Origin: an uncultured Clostridia bacterium
GTDB taxonomy: Bacteria; Bacillota; Clostridia; Christensenellales; Borkfalkiaceae
Length of the DNA: 21,844 nt
Direction: 5' to 3'
NCBI GenBank assembly: GCA_946627905.1
Contig: CAMOVY010000003.1
Location: 1-21,844, forward strand
The position numbers and the translations under genes are program-made. How positions within the stretch are numbered: position 1 is the first letter of the stretch; every line of letters begins with the position of its first letter. Shown piece after piece: positions 8,100 to 15,233 of this stretch. A model generated the notes under the pieces. The model worked only from the letters and a program-made list of their open reading frames with translations. It ran no database searches and had not been told where the DNA came from.

Positions 8100-9269
8100 A
8101 TGGACAGTAAAAACGAAAACGGCACTCTTACCGTGTTTTTAGACGGCAGGATAGATTCGTCAAACGCGGATGCAAAGGAAAAGGAAATTTCGGATATACG
8201 TTCCGCAAATGCTCACGAAACTCTTGTTTTGGACGCGGACGATCTGGAATACATATCTTCGGCGGGTTTAAGAATAGTGTTAAGGCTTAAAAAATCCGAG
8301 CAGAATTTCAGCGTTATAAACGCAAGTTCTGACGTGTATGAAATATTCGAGATGACCGGTTTTACCGAAATGATAGATATAAAAAAAGCCTACCGCCGCA
8401 TCTCGCTCGACGGTGCGGAAGTAATAGGTCAGGGCGCGAACGGTAAAGTTTACAGAATAAACGACGATACGATAGTAAAAGTTTATTTGAACCCCGACAG
8501 TTTCGGCGATATAAAAAGGGAACGCGACCTTGCCAAAAAAGCCTTCGTTTTGGGTATTCCCACGGCGATTTCTTACGATATAGTAAGGGTGGGCGAAGGC
8601 TACGGCACGGTGTTCGAGTGTTTAAACGCCAAGTCGCTTGCAAAACTCGTTCTGGCTGAACCCGATAAACTCGATTATTATCTGGATTTGTACGTAGACC
8701 TGTTAAAGAAAATACACGGAACGGAAGTGAAAGAAGGCGATATGCCGGATATGAGAGAAACGGCGGTAAAATGGGCGGAGTTCGATAAAGACTATTTGCC
8801 CGAAAAAACGGGTGAAAAATTGCTTTCGCTTGTTAAAGCCGTTCCAAAGAGCAACCGTATGATGCACGGCGATTATCACCTTAAAAACGTTATGATGCAG
8901 GACGGAGAAGTTTTGCTTATCGATATGGATACGCTTTGCGTCGGCAATCCCGTTTTCGAACTCGGTTCTATGTTTAACGCGTACGAAGGTTTTTCTTCGT
9001 TGGATTATAGTGTTTCCGCGTCGTTTTTAGGTATTCCGCACGAATTAGCGGTCAAAGTCTGGGAAAAATCGCTCATAAAATATATAGGCACGAGCGATAA
9101 AGAAAAGTTTACCGAAGCGGAAAACAGAGCGAAGATTATCGGCTTTATGCGGCTTTTACGCAGAAGTATTCGCCGCGGGGGATTGAACGACGAAACAATG
9201 AAGAAAGAAATAGACTTTTATAAAGAACAACTTGTTTCACTCGTAGCAAAGGTAGATTCTTTAGTATAA
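8100..9269 (+). CDS. STAS domain fused to an APH-type phosphotransferase domain
   Basis: The 389-residue protein joins two parts. Residues 1 to about 95 are a STAS domain of the SpoIIAA/RsbV type; YISSAGLR at 51-58 aligns Ser54 with the serine phosphorylated in SpoIIAA. Residues 101-389 are a kinase-fold phosphotransferase of the aminoglycoside/choline kinase superfamily (PF01636-like, recalling the TIGR02172 group): glycine loop GQGANGKVY (110-118), Lys127, Glu141, the catalytic HGDYHLKNVM (256-265, Asp258 and Asn263), and the metal-binding LIDMD (273-277). Natural substrate unknown; nothing suggests drug resistance. AAGGAG at 8085-8090 marks the start. It is the last gene of the operon, and the obvious target of the phosphatase/kinase encoded first. 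Confidence 0.9.
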   Translation: MDSKNENGTLTVFLDGRIDSSNADAKEKEISDIRSANAHETLVLDADDLEYISSAGLRIVLRLKKSEQNFSVINASSDVYEIFEMTGFTEMIDIKKAYRRISLDGAEVIGQGANGKVYRINDDTIVKVYLNPDSFGDIKRERDLAKKAFVLGIPTAISYDIVRVGEGYGTVFECLNAKSLAKLVLAEPDKLDYYLDLYVDLLKKIHGTEVKEGDMPDMRETAVKWAEFDKDYLPEKTGEKLLSLVKAVPKSNRMMHGDYHLKNVMMQDGEVLLIDMDTLCVGNPVFELGSMFNAYEGFSSLDYSVSASFLGIPHELAVKVWEKSLIKYIGTSDKEKFTEAENRAKIIGFMRLLRRSIRRGGLNDETMKKEIDFYKEQLVSLVAKVDSLV

Positions 9270-9350
9270 AAGTTAAAAAGAAAAATTTTAAATAGTTGTT
9301 TCTCTGTGAGTGTAATAAGTTTTATTCAGGAGAAATTATAGTAGACGCAA

Positions 9351-9382
9351 AACAAAAAGACGGTGAAAACCGTCTTTTTGTT
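9351..9382 (+). terminator. Hairpin terminator after the signalling operon
   Basis: A perfect 14-bp stem (9351-9364 and 9369-9382) closes a GAAA loop. The stem starts with A residues and ends with a run of T, so it can work in either direction. It marks the end of the three-gene operon 82 bases after the last stop codon. Confidence 0.85.
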
Positions 9383-9402
9383 AAGGTAGATTATATCTAA
9401 CG

Positions 9403-9454
9403 AAAGCGCCGCCGTTAGTCCCCTTTTAGTTCCCTTTGCGGGAAAAAGGGCGCG
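9403..9454. repeat. Imperfect hairpin element, possible interspersed repeat
   Basis: CCCTTTT (9421-9427) can pair with AAAAGGG (9444-9450), and CCC (9432-9434) with GGG (9440-9442), with a bulge AGTT. GCGCCGCCG lies on the left and CGCG on the right. It lies between two terminators and codes for nothing recognisable. The layout (GTTAGTCCCC, then a short hairpin) recalls intergenic palindromic elements scattered in gut Clostridia genomes; only one copy is in this window, so this is a suspicion. Confidence 0.35.
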
Positions 9455-9456
9455 AA

Positions 9457-9500
9457 AAAACGGCATTTTTTGCCCGGAAAAGCGTTAAAAATGCCGTTTT
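9457..9500 (-). terminator. Terminator of the tRNA-Gln gene
   Basis: Arms 9457-9470 and 9487-9500 form a perfect 14-bp stem around a 16-base loop. On the - strand it begins at the tRNA 3' end and finishes in a run of T residues, so it fits termination of the tRNA transcript. Confidence 0.75.
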
Positions 9501-9575
9501 GGCAGGGGTAGCTGGATTCGAACCAACGAAGTGACGGAGTCAGAGTCCGTTGCCTTACCGCTTGGCGATACCCCT
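9500..9575 (-). tRNA. tRNA-Gln (anticodon CUG)
   Basis: On the - strand the sequence folds as a cloverleaf. The acceptor stem AGGGGTA pairs with TACCCCT, the D arm is GCC/GGC with AAGCGGTAA, and the anticodon stem ACGGA/TCCGT has the loop CTCTGAC, giving anticodon CTG (plus-strand positions 9541-9543). The T arm is GTTGG/CCAGC with TTCGAAT. The 3' GCCA is encoded at 9503-9500. The sequence closely follows bacterial glutamine tRNAs (GGGGTATCGCCAAGCGGTAA). CUG reads CAG codons. Confidence 0.95.
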
Positions 9576-9594
9576 AAAATCAAATTGCTATTGT

Positions 9595-9623
9595 ATTGTA
9601 TCAAAATAATAAAAATTTTTCAA
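9595..9623 (-). promoter_or_regulatory. Promoter of the tRNA-Gln gene
   Basis: On the - strand TTGAAA (9623-9618) and TACAAT (9600-9595) are 17 bases apart. Transcription would start near 9588, about 12 bases before the tRNA 5' end. Together with the terminator this makes the tRNA a single-gene unit running against its neighbours. Confidence 0.75.
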
Positions 9624-9691
9624 CTGTTTTCGCGCTGTTTTTACTATTTTTTTATTTTTCTGTTTTATACCGTTAAGCGCTGTATAAAAAG

Positions 9692-9720
9692 TTGCAATTC
9701 TTTTGGAAACATAGTAAAAT
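9692..9720 (+). promoter_or_regulatory. Promoter of the epimerase-like gene
   Basis: TTGCAA at 9692-9697 and TAAAAT at 9715-9720 are separated by 17 bases. Start of transcription is expected near 9727, 20 bases before the ATG and upstream of the AAAGGAG ribosome site at 9734-9740. Confidence 0.7.
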
Positions 9721-9746
9721 ATTTTTAACAAATAAAGGAGTGAACT

Positions 9747-10589
9747 ATGCTTTACGTTATCGGAAATAAAAGGTTTTCCGTAGCCGTGGACTCTTTAGGC
9801 GCGGAACTTAACAGTATTAAAAAAGACGGCAAGGAAATGCTTTGGCAAAACGAAGACGGTTCTTGGGCAGGGCACTCGCCGCTACTGTTTCCTTTTTGCG
9901 GACATTGTGCGGTAATAATCGACGGAAAAAACTATAACGTACCGCCACACGGATTTTTAAAACGAAACGAGTTTAATTTTGTTTCTCAGACGGAAAAAGA
10001 GCTCGTTTTATCCTTTTCTTCAAACGAAAACACTAAAGCACTTTATCCGTATGACTTTACGTTTACCGTGCGCTATAGCGTGCGCGGAACTGCGCTATAT
10101 ATCGATTATACGGTCGAAAACAAAGGCAACGCGGAGATGTTTTTAGGTTGCGGCGGGCACGAATCGTTTAATATAGACGAGTCGCTTGACAAATACTTTA
10201 TAGAATTTGAAAAAGAAGAAACTTTATTAAGGCTTTATTCCAACGCCGACAGGTGTTTGACAGGTGAAACCCGCAAATATCCTAAAAGCAAGTTTTTAAA
10301 ATTCAAAGACATGCCGATTGAAAATTCCGACACGCTTATTTTCAAAGGTGTTCGTTCTTCATGGTGTAAACTCGTGAAAAACGGCGGCGAAACGGTAGCG
10401 ACAACGTATTTTAAAGGATTTAAAAATCTTTTGTTCTGGCGACCGAAAACCGCGTGCATGGTTTGTATAGAGCCCTGGACGAATTTGCCAGACGCAATAG
10501 ACGATAAGACGGATTTCAGGCAAAAAAACGGCATCAGTCCGCTTGCGGCAGGGCAAAAACGGGTTATAAAACGGAAAATAGTATATTAA
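9747..10589 (+). CDS. Aldose 1-epimerase family protein (LacX-like)
   Basis: The 280-residue protein belongs to the galactose mutarotase-like superfamily, which interconverts alpha and beta sugar anomers; the LacX branch has no well-defined natural substrate. Conserved landmarks are GAELNSIKKDGKEMLWQ near the N-terminus, PPHGFLKRNEF (His68), GGHESFN (His138, the candidate catalytic acid) and CIEPWTNLPD (Glu242, the candidate base). It is a single gene with its own promoter, a strong AAAGGAG ribosome site 6 bases before the ATG, and a terminator behind it. Nothing in the neighbourhood names a sugar pathway, so only the family is assigned. Confidence 0.88.
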   Translation: MLYVIGNKRFSVAVDSLGAELNSIKKDGKEMLWQNEDGSWAGHSPLLFPFCGHCAVIIDGKNYNVPPHGFLKRNEFNFVSQTEKELVLSFSSNENTKALYPYDFTFTVRYSVRGTALYIDYTVENKGNAEMFLGCGGHESFNIDESLDKYFIEFEKEETLLRLYSNADRCLTGETRKYPKSKFLKFKDMPIENSDTLIFKGVRSSWCKLVKNGGETVATTYFKGFKNLLFWRPKTACMVCIEPWTNLPDAIDDKTDFRQKNGISPLAAGQKRVIKRKIVY

Positions 10590-10606
10590 AATTTTCAACT
10601 AAAGAC

Positions 10607-10638
10607 AGCGGTTTTCATAAAGAAAGCCGCTTTATTTT
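10607..10638 (+). terminator. Terminator after the epimerase-like gene
   Basis: A 10-bp stem with one G-T pair (10607-10616 and 10622-10631) closes a 5-base loop and is followed by TTATTTT. It lies 17 bases after the stop codon and just upstream of the trkA promoter. Confidence 0.75.
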
Positions 10639-10646
10639 AAAACGAT

Positions 10647-10678
10647 TTGACAATTATAAAAAAAATGCTTATTATAAT
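10647..10678 (+). promoter_or_regulatory. trkA promoter, placed so close that the mRNA appears leaderless
   Basis: TTGACA at 10647-10652 is an exact -35 box. The -10 is either TATTAT at 10670-10675 (17-base spacer) or TATAAT at 10673-10678 (20-base spacer). Both choices put the start of transcription within a few bases of the trkA ATG at 10684. No ribosome binding site can fit in such a transcript. Confidence 0.75.
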
Positions 10679-10683
10679 ACTGT

Positions 10684-12054
10684 ATGAAAATTATCGTAAT
10701 AGGCGCAGGCAAAATCGGCGCAACGTTAATAGAGGATTTTGTTAAAGAAGGGCACGATGTAATAGTCGTGGACAAAGAAGAAAGTAGGGTGGATTTCGTC
10801 GTTAATAATTATGATGCAAACGGAATAGTCGGCAGCGGGCTGGAACGCGGAATATTGCTTGACGCGGGGGTTTTCGGCGCGGACTTTCTGATAGCCTGTA
10901 CTTCGCGCGACGAACTTAATATACTTTGCTGCGTGCTTGCCAAAAAACTCGGCGCAAAAAAGACCATAGCGAGAGTAAGAGACCCGCAACTGTTTGCGGA
11001 AATCGACAGTATGCGCGAATATTTAGGGCTTGACCTGGCGTTCAATCCCGAATTGCAGACGGCGCTTGAAATAGCGCAGGTGTTGAAATTCCCTTCGGCG
11101 AAGAACGTGGAACGTTTTGCCGACGGCAAAGCGCTTATGGTGGAATTCGATATAAACGAAGGCAATCCGATTATAGGCAAATCGCTTAAAGAGATATCGG
11201 CGGAATACGGCTACAAACTGCTGTTCTGTATGATAAAACGCGGCGACAAAGTGCTTATTCCGCGCGGGGATTTCGTTATCGAACGGGGCGACGCGACGTT
11301 TATAATCGCAACCGAAAGCGAACTTGCGGCTTTTTGTAAAAAACTTCGCATTTTCAAACCGCGCGCCAAATCTGTATTTATAATCGGCGGCGGTAAGATA
11401 GGGTATTATCTTGCGAAAGAGCTGTTAGAAGAAGGCGTGTCGGTCAAAATTTTAGAATCTGACAAAGCGCGGTGCGAAGAACTTTCCGCCGAACTTACGG
11501 GCGCTACGGTGCTTTGCGGCGACGGAACGGACCAGAGTATTTTAGACGAAGAAGGGTTAAAAGACAGCGACGGTTGCATTACCTTAACGGGTATGGACGA
11601 AGAGAACGTTATTATCTCCCTTTACGCGCAACAAAAGTCCGTCGATAAGATAATTACCAAAGTCGACAGACCGTCCGTATCGCAGATGGTCAAAAAACTC
11701 GGGCTTGACACGGTGCTGTCGCCGAGAACGGTTATAGCGAACAGAATAATAATGTTCGTGCGCGCGGCGCAGACGGAAATCAAAGGACAGATGGACGCGC
11801 TGTATATTCTGCACGATAAGGTAGAAGCGTTGCAGTTTACGGTGGGCGACGAGTTCGACAAAGAAGACGTGCCGCTTTCTAAACTTAAAATAAAGAAAGA
11901 CGTGCTTGTCAGCGGAATAGTAAGAGACGGCGAATATATATTCCCTTCGGGAGACGCGTGTATCCGTAAAGGCGATAAAATCATTGTCGCGACGACATTA
12001 AAACAAATCGGCGGATTGTCCGATATTTTCAGGGCGGGAACATTAAAAAAATAA
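10684..12054 (+). CDS. trkA: Trk potassium uptake system, NAD-binding regulatory protein TrkA
   Basis: TrkA is the cytoplasmic gating ring of the Trk potassium channel and binds nucleotides such as NAD(H) and ATP. The 456-residue protein has two RCK units, as in full-length bacterial TrkA. The first Rossmann fold starts at residue 2 with GAGKIG (7-12) and the ribose-binding Asp30, followed by an RCK_C part (about 145-220). The second has GGGKIG at 235-240 and its own RCK_C part (about 370-450). The start cannot be much different, because MKIIVIGAGKIG is the invariant beginning of the first fold. trkH begins 3 bases after the stop. Confidence 0.95.
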   Translation: MKIIVIGAGKIGATLIEDFVKEGHDVIVVDKEESRVDFVVNNYDANGIVGSGLERGILLDAGVFGADFLIACTSRDELNILCCVLAKKLGAKKTIARVRDPQLFAEIDSMREYLGLDLAFNPELQTALEIAQVLKFPSAKNVERFADGKALMVEFDINEGNPIIGKSLKEISAEYGYKLLFCMIKRGDKVLIPRGDFVIERGDATFIIATESELAAFCKKLRIFKPRAKSVFIIGGGKIGYYLAKELLEEGVSVKILESDKARCEELSAELTGATVLCGDGTDQSILDEEGLKDSDGCITLTGMDEENVIISLYAQQKSVDKIITKVDRPSVSQMVKKLGLDTVLSPRTVIANRIIMFVRAAQTEIKGQMDALYILHDKVEALQFTVGDEFDKEDVPLSKLKIKKDVLVSGIVRDGEYIFPSGDACIRKGDKIIVATTLKQIGGLSDIFRAGTLKK

Positions 12055-12057
12055 ACT

Positions 12058-13512
12058 ATGAATTATAAAGTGGTTTTAAGCATACTCGGCAAGGCACTGC
12101 TTATCGAAGCGGCACTTATGCTCGTGCCTTTGCTGGTAGGCGTATATTTTAACGAAAATTCATATTTAAGTTTTCTTATTCCGATGGCGGGGCTGTTCGT
12201 AATAGGCGCGCCGCTGTCGGCTATCAAGACAAAAGACGGCTCTATTTACGCGAAAGAAGGCTTTGTAATAGTCGCACTCGCGTGGATAGTGCTTTCCGTC
12301 GTCGGGTGCTTGCCGTTTATAATTTCGGGCGAAATTACGGGCTTTGCCGACGCGCTGTTTGAAACGGCTTCGGGTTTTACCACGACGGGCGCTAGCGCGC
12401 TTGACAGCGTAGAAGGTATGGCAAAGTCCATTATGTTCTGGCGCATACTTACCCATTGGCTTGGCGGTATGGGCGTGCTTGTGTTTATTCTTGCGATTTT
12501 GCCGACGGCTGGGGCGGGGCTTATGTACGTGTTCCGCGCGGAATCTCCCGGACCTTCCGCAGGCAAACTCGTAGGTAAAATGCGCCATACGGCACGGATA
12601 CTTTACGGTATTTACGTAGTGCTGACTATGTTCGAAGCCTTACTTCTTTTGCTCGGTGGTATGAGTTTTTACGACGCGGTTTTGACCGCTTTTTCCACCG
12701 CGGGCACGGGCGGTTTCGGCGTGCACGACGGTAGCATAGCGTACTACGACAGCGTGTACATTGAAATGGTCGTCGCCGCGTTTATGTTCTTATTCGGCAT
12801 AAATTTCAATATTTTCTATCTTATACTTACGGGCAATATCTTAAAAGCCTTAAAGAGCGAAGAACTTACGGTTTACGTCGTTATGATACTTACGGCGTCT
12901 ATCACGATTGCGCTTAACATACTGTTTACGCTTGACAGCATAACCAACTTCTGGCAAGCGATGCGCTACTCTTTCTTCCAAGTGAATACGGTAAGTTCTA
13001 CGACGGGTTTTGCGACGACCGATTTTGCCACGTGGCCTGCGCTTTCAAAAGGAATACTGTTGTTTTTGACTGTAATAGGCGCAAGCGGCGGTTCGACGGG
13101 TGGCGGTATGAAAGTCGCGCGGCTTTGTATCCTTGCGCGTTCCGCTAAAGCGAATATACGCAGAATGACCTACCCGCGTGCGGTCGTGTCCGTTAAGTTC
13201 GAAGGTAAAACCCTTTCGCAGGAAACGGAACGCGGCGTGTTGACGTATTTTATACTTTATATTGCTATTGCGTGCGTGTGTACTCTGATTTTATCGTTCG
13301 ATATAGGGGGCGTGTTCGATAATTTTTCGGCAACGCTCGCGTGCATAAGCAACGTAGGGCCGGGTATAACCGAAATGGTCGGTCCTATGGCGTCTTATGC
13401 GGCGTATTCGCCGTTTTCTAAAATACTCCTGTCTTTCGTTATGATTGCGGGAAGATTAGAAATCTTCCCGATAATTATTCTTTTCGTGCCGCGTACGTGG
13501 AAAAAAGGGTAA
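12058..13512 (+). CDS. trkH: Trk potassium uptake system, membrane pore protein TrkH
   Basis: TrkH forms the potassium-conducting pore in the membrane and is gated by TrkA. The 484-residue protein consists of four pore repeats. The filter regions are visible as TTTGAS (108-113), STAGTGGFG (213-221), SSTTGFATTD (313-322) and SNVGPG (431-436), each with the single key glycine of this superfamily. GASGGSTGGGMKVAR (341-355) is the loop after the third pore helix. About ten membrane helices can be read. It follows trkA after 3 bases without a clear ribosome site of its own, so translation is probably coupled. Confidence 0.96.
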   Translation: MNYKVVLSILGKALLIEAALMLVPLLVGVYFNENSYLSFLIPMAGLFVIGAPLSAIKTKDGSIYAKEGFVIVALAWIVLSVVGCLPFIISGEITGFADALFETASGFTTTGASALDSVEGMAKSIMFWRILTHWLGGMGVLVFILAILPTAGAGLMYVFRAESPGPSAGKLVGKMRHTARILYGIYVVLTMFEALLLLLGGMSFYDAVLTAFSTAGTGGFGVHDGSIAYYDSVYIEMVVAAFMFLFGINFNIFYLILTGNILKALKSEELTVYVVMILTASITIALNILFTLDSITNFWQAMRYSFFQVNTVSSTTGFATTDFATWPALSKGILLFLTVIGASGGSTGGGMKVARLCILARSAKANIRRMTYPRAVVSVKFEGKTLSQETERGVLTYFILYIAIACVCTLILSFDIGGVFDNFSATLACISNVGPGITEMVGPMASYAAYSPFSKILLSFVMIAGRLEIFPIIILFVPRTWKKG

Positions 13513-13558
13513 TACGTTTCCGATTGACTTTTTACTTTGCTACTTTAAGGAGAAACAA

Positions 13559-15232
13559 ATGAACGTTAAAAGCGATATAGAAATCGCAAATTCCGTAAAA
13601 CCCAAACATATTCTGGAAATTGCTAAAACTGCGGGCATACCGTCCGAATATATAGAACAGTACGGCAATTATAAAGCGAAAATAGATTTAAAATTTCTTA
13701 AAGACAATAAAAATCCCGACGGGAAACTTATTTTGGTTTCCGCCATAACTCCGACGCCTGCGGGCGAAGGTAAAACCACCACCACGATAGGGCTTGCCGA
13801 CGCTATGCGTAGAATAGGCAAAAACACCGTCGTGGCGCTGCGCGAACCGTCTTTAGGTCCGGTATTCGGTATAAAAGGCGGCGCGGCGGGCGGCGGCTAC
13901 GCGCAGGTTATCCCTATGGAAGACATAAACCTGCATTTTACGGGCGATTTCCACGCGATAGGTGCTGCGAACAATCTGCTTGCCGCTATGCTGGATAATC
14001 ATATCTATCAGGGCAACGCTTTAAATATCGACGTTAAAAGCATAACTTTCCGCCGCGCTTTGGATATGAACGACCGCCAACTTCGCAAAATCGTCGACGG
14101 TATGGGTAAAAGGACCGACGGAGTTATGCGTGAAGACGGGTTTGACATAACAGTCGCTTCCGAGATTATGGCGGTATTCTGCCTTGCGCGTGATTTAAGC
14201 GATTTGAAAGCGAGACTTGCTAAAATCATAGTCGCTTATAATATGGACGGACAGCCTATAACCGCGGGCGACCTGAAGGCGCAGGGTGCGATGGCGGCGC
14301 TGTTAAAGGACGCATTAAAGCCTAATCTCGTTCAGACTTTGGAAGGCACGCCCGCAATAGTGCACGGCGGACCTTTCGCGAATATCGCGCACGGCTGTAA
14401 TTCGGTTATCGCCACGAAAACGGCATTAAAACTTGCCGATTATTGCATAACGGAAGCGGGCTTCGGCGCGGATTTGGGTGCGGAAAAGTTTTTAGATATC
14501 AAGTGCAGGGTAGCAGGGCTACGCCCCGCGGCGGTGGTAATAGTCGCAACCGTTCGCGCACTTAAGATGCACGGCGGGGTTAAAAAAACCGACCTTAATA
14601 TGGAAAATACGCAAGCGCTTATAAACGGACTGCCTAATCTTTTAAGGCACTTGCACAATATAAAAGACGTGTATAAACTGCCCGCCGTAGTCGCGGTAAA
14701 CAGATTTCCGACCGATACTGACGGCGAAATAGAACTCGTTATAAAAGAGTGTAAAAAACTCGGCGTAAACGTAGTATTGTCCGACGTTTGGGCTATGGGC
14801 GGCAAAGGCGGTATTGCCCTTGCGGAAGAAGTCGTAAGACTTGCGGAAAAACCCAACGGGTTTACTTATTCTTACGACTTAAATTCTTCTATAGAAGATA
14901 AAATCAAGTCTATAGCAATCAATATTTACGGTGGGGACGGCGCGCATTTTACCGCCGACGCGAAAAAACAGATAGAAAAACTGACGGCGTTAGGGTTCGG
15001 AAACTTGCCCGTATGCATAGCGAAAACGCAATATTCTTTTTCCGACGATAAAGACAAACTCGGCGCGCCTACCGCTTTCAAAATAACGGTAAGAAACGTA
15101 AAAGTTTCGGCGGGGGCGGGCTTTATAGTAGCGCTTACGGGGGATATAATGACGATGCCGGGGCTTCCTAAAGTTCCCGCGGCGGAAAATATCGACGTGG
15201 ACGAGAACGGAAAAATCGTCGGATTGTTTTAA
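13559..15232 (+). CDS. fhs: Formate-tetrahydrofolate ligase
   Basis: Fhs uses ATP to join formate to tetrahydrofolate, giving 10-formyl-THF for purines, fMet-tRNA and, in acetogens, the methyl branch of the Wood-Ljungdahl pathway. At 557 residues it has the usual length. The ATP loop TPAGEGKTTT is at 66-75, and the long conserved stretch EPSLGPVFGIKGG (96-108) followed by AAGGGYAQV is intact, as are HGGPFANIAHGCNS and TEAGFGADLGAEKF further on. A TAAGGAG ribosome site precedes the ATG. No other one-carbon gene is in view, so a supply role in biosynthesis is as likely as acetogenesis. Confidence 0.97.
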   Translation: MNVKSDIEIANSVKPKHILEIAKTAGIPSEYIEQYGNYKAKIDLKFLKDNKNPDGKLILVSAITPTPAGEGKTTTTIGLADAMRRIGKNTVVALREPSLGPVFGIKGGAAGGGYAQVIPMEDINLHFTGDFHAIGAANNLLAAMLDNHIYQGNALNIDVKSITFRRALDMNDRQLRKIVDGMGKRTDGVMREDGFDITVASEIMAVFCLARDLSDLKARLAKIIVAYNMDGQPITAGDLKAQGAMAALLKDALKPNLVQTLEGTPAIVHGGPFANIAHGCNSVIATKTALKLADYCITEAGFGADLGAEKFLDIKCRVAGLRPAAVVIVATVRALKMHGGVKKTDLNMENTQALINGLPNLLRHLHNIKDVYKLPAVVAVNRFPTDTDGEIELVIKECKKLGVNVVLSDVWAMGGKGGIALAEEVVRLAEKPNGFTYSYDLNSSIEDKIKSIAINIYGGDGAHFTADAKKQIEKLTALGFGNLPVCIAKTQYSFSDDKDKLGAPTAFKITVRNVKVSAGAGFIVALTGDIMTMPGLPKVPAAENIDVDENGKIVGLF

Positions 15233-15233
15233 T

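Noticed and set aside
8100..9269. Aminoglycoside resistance gene
   Set aside because: Only the general phosphotransferase fold is shared. The fusion to a STAS domain and the signalling operon point to regulation, and no resistance-specific motif is seen.
9531..9728. 65-codon + strand frame over the tRNA
   Set aside because: It overlaps the tRNA gene and its promoter on the other strand, has no ribosome site, and its product is low-complexity.
13524..13552. Promoter directly upstream of fhs (TTGACT present)
   Set aside because: No acceptable -10 box is found at 16-18 bases; that position falls on the ribosome site. fhs may be transcribed from trkA or from an unrecognised promoter.
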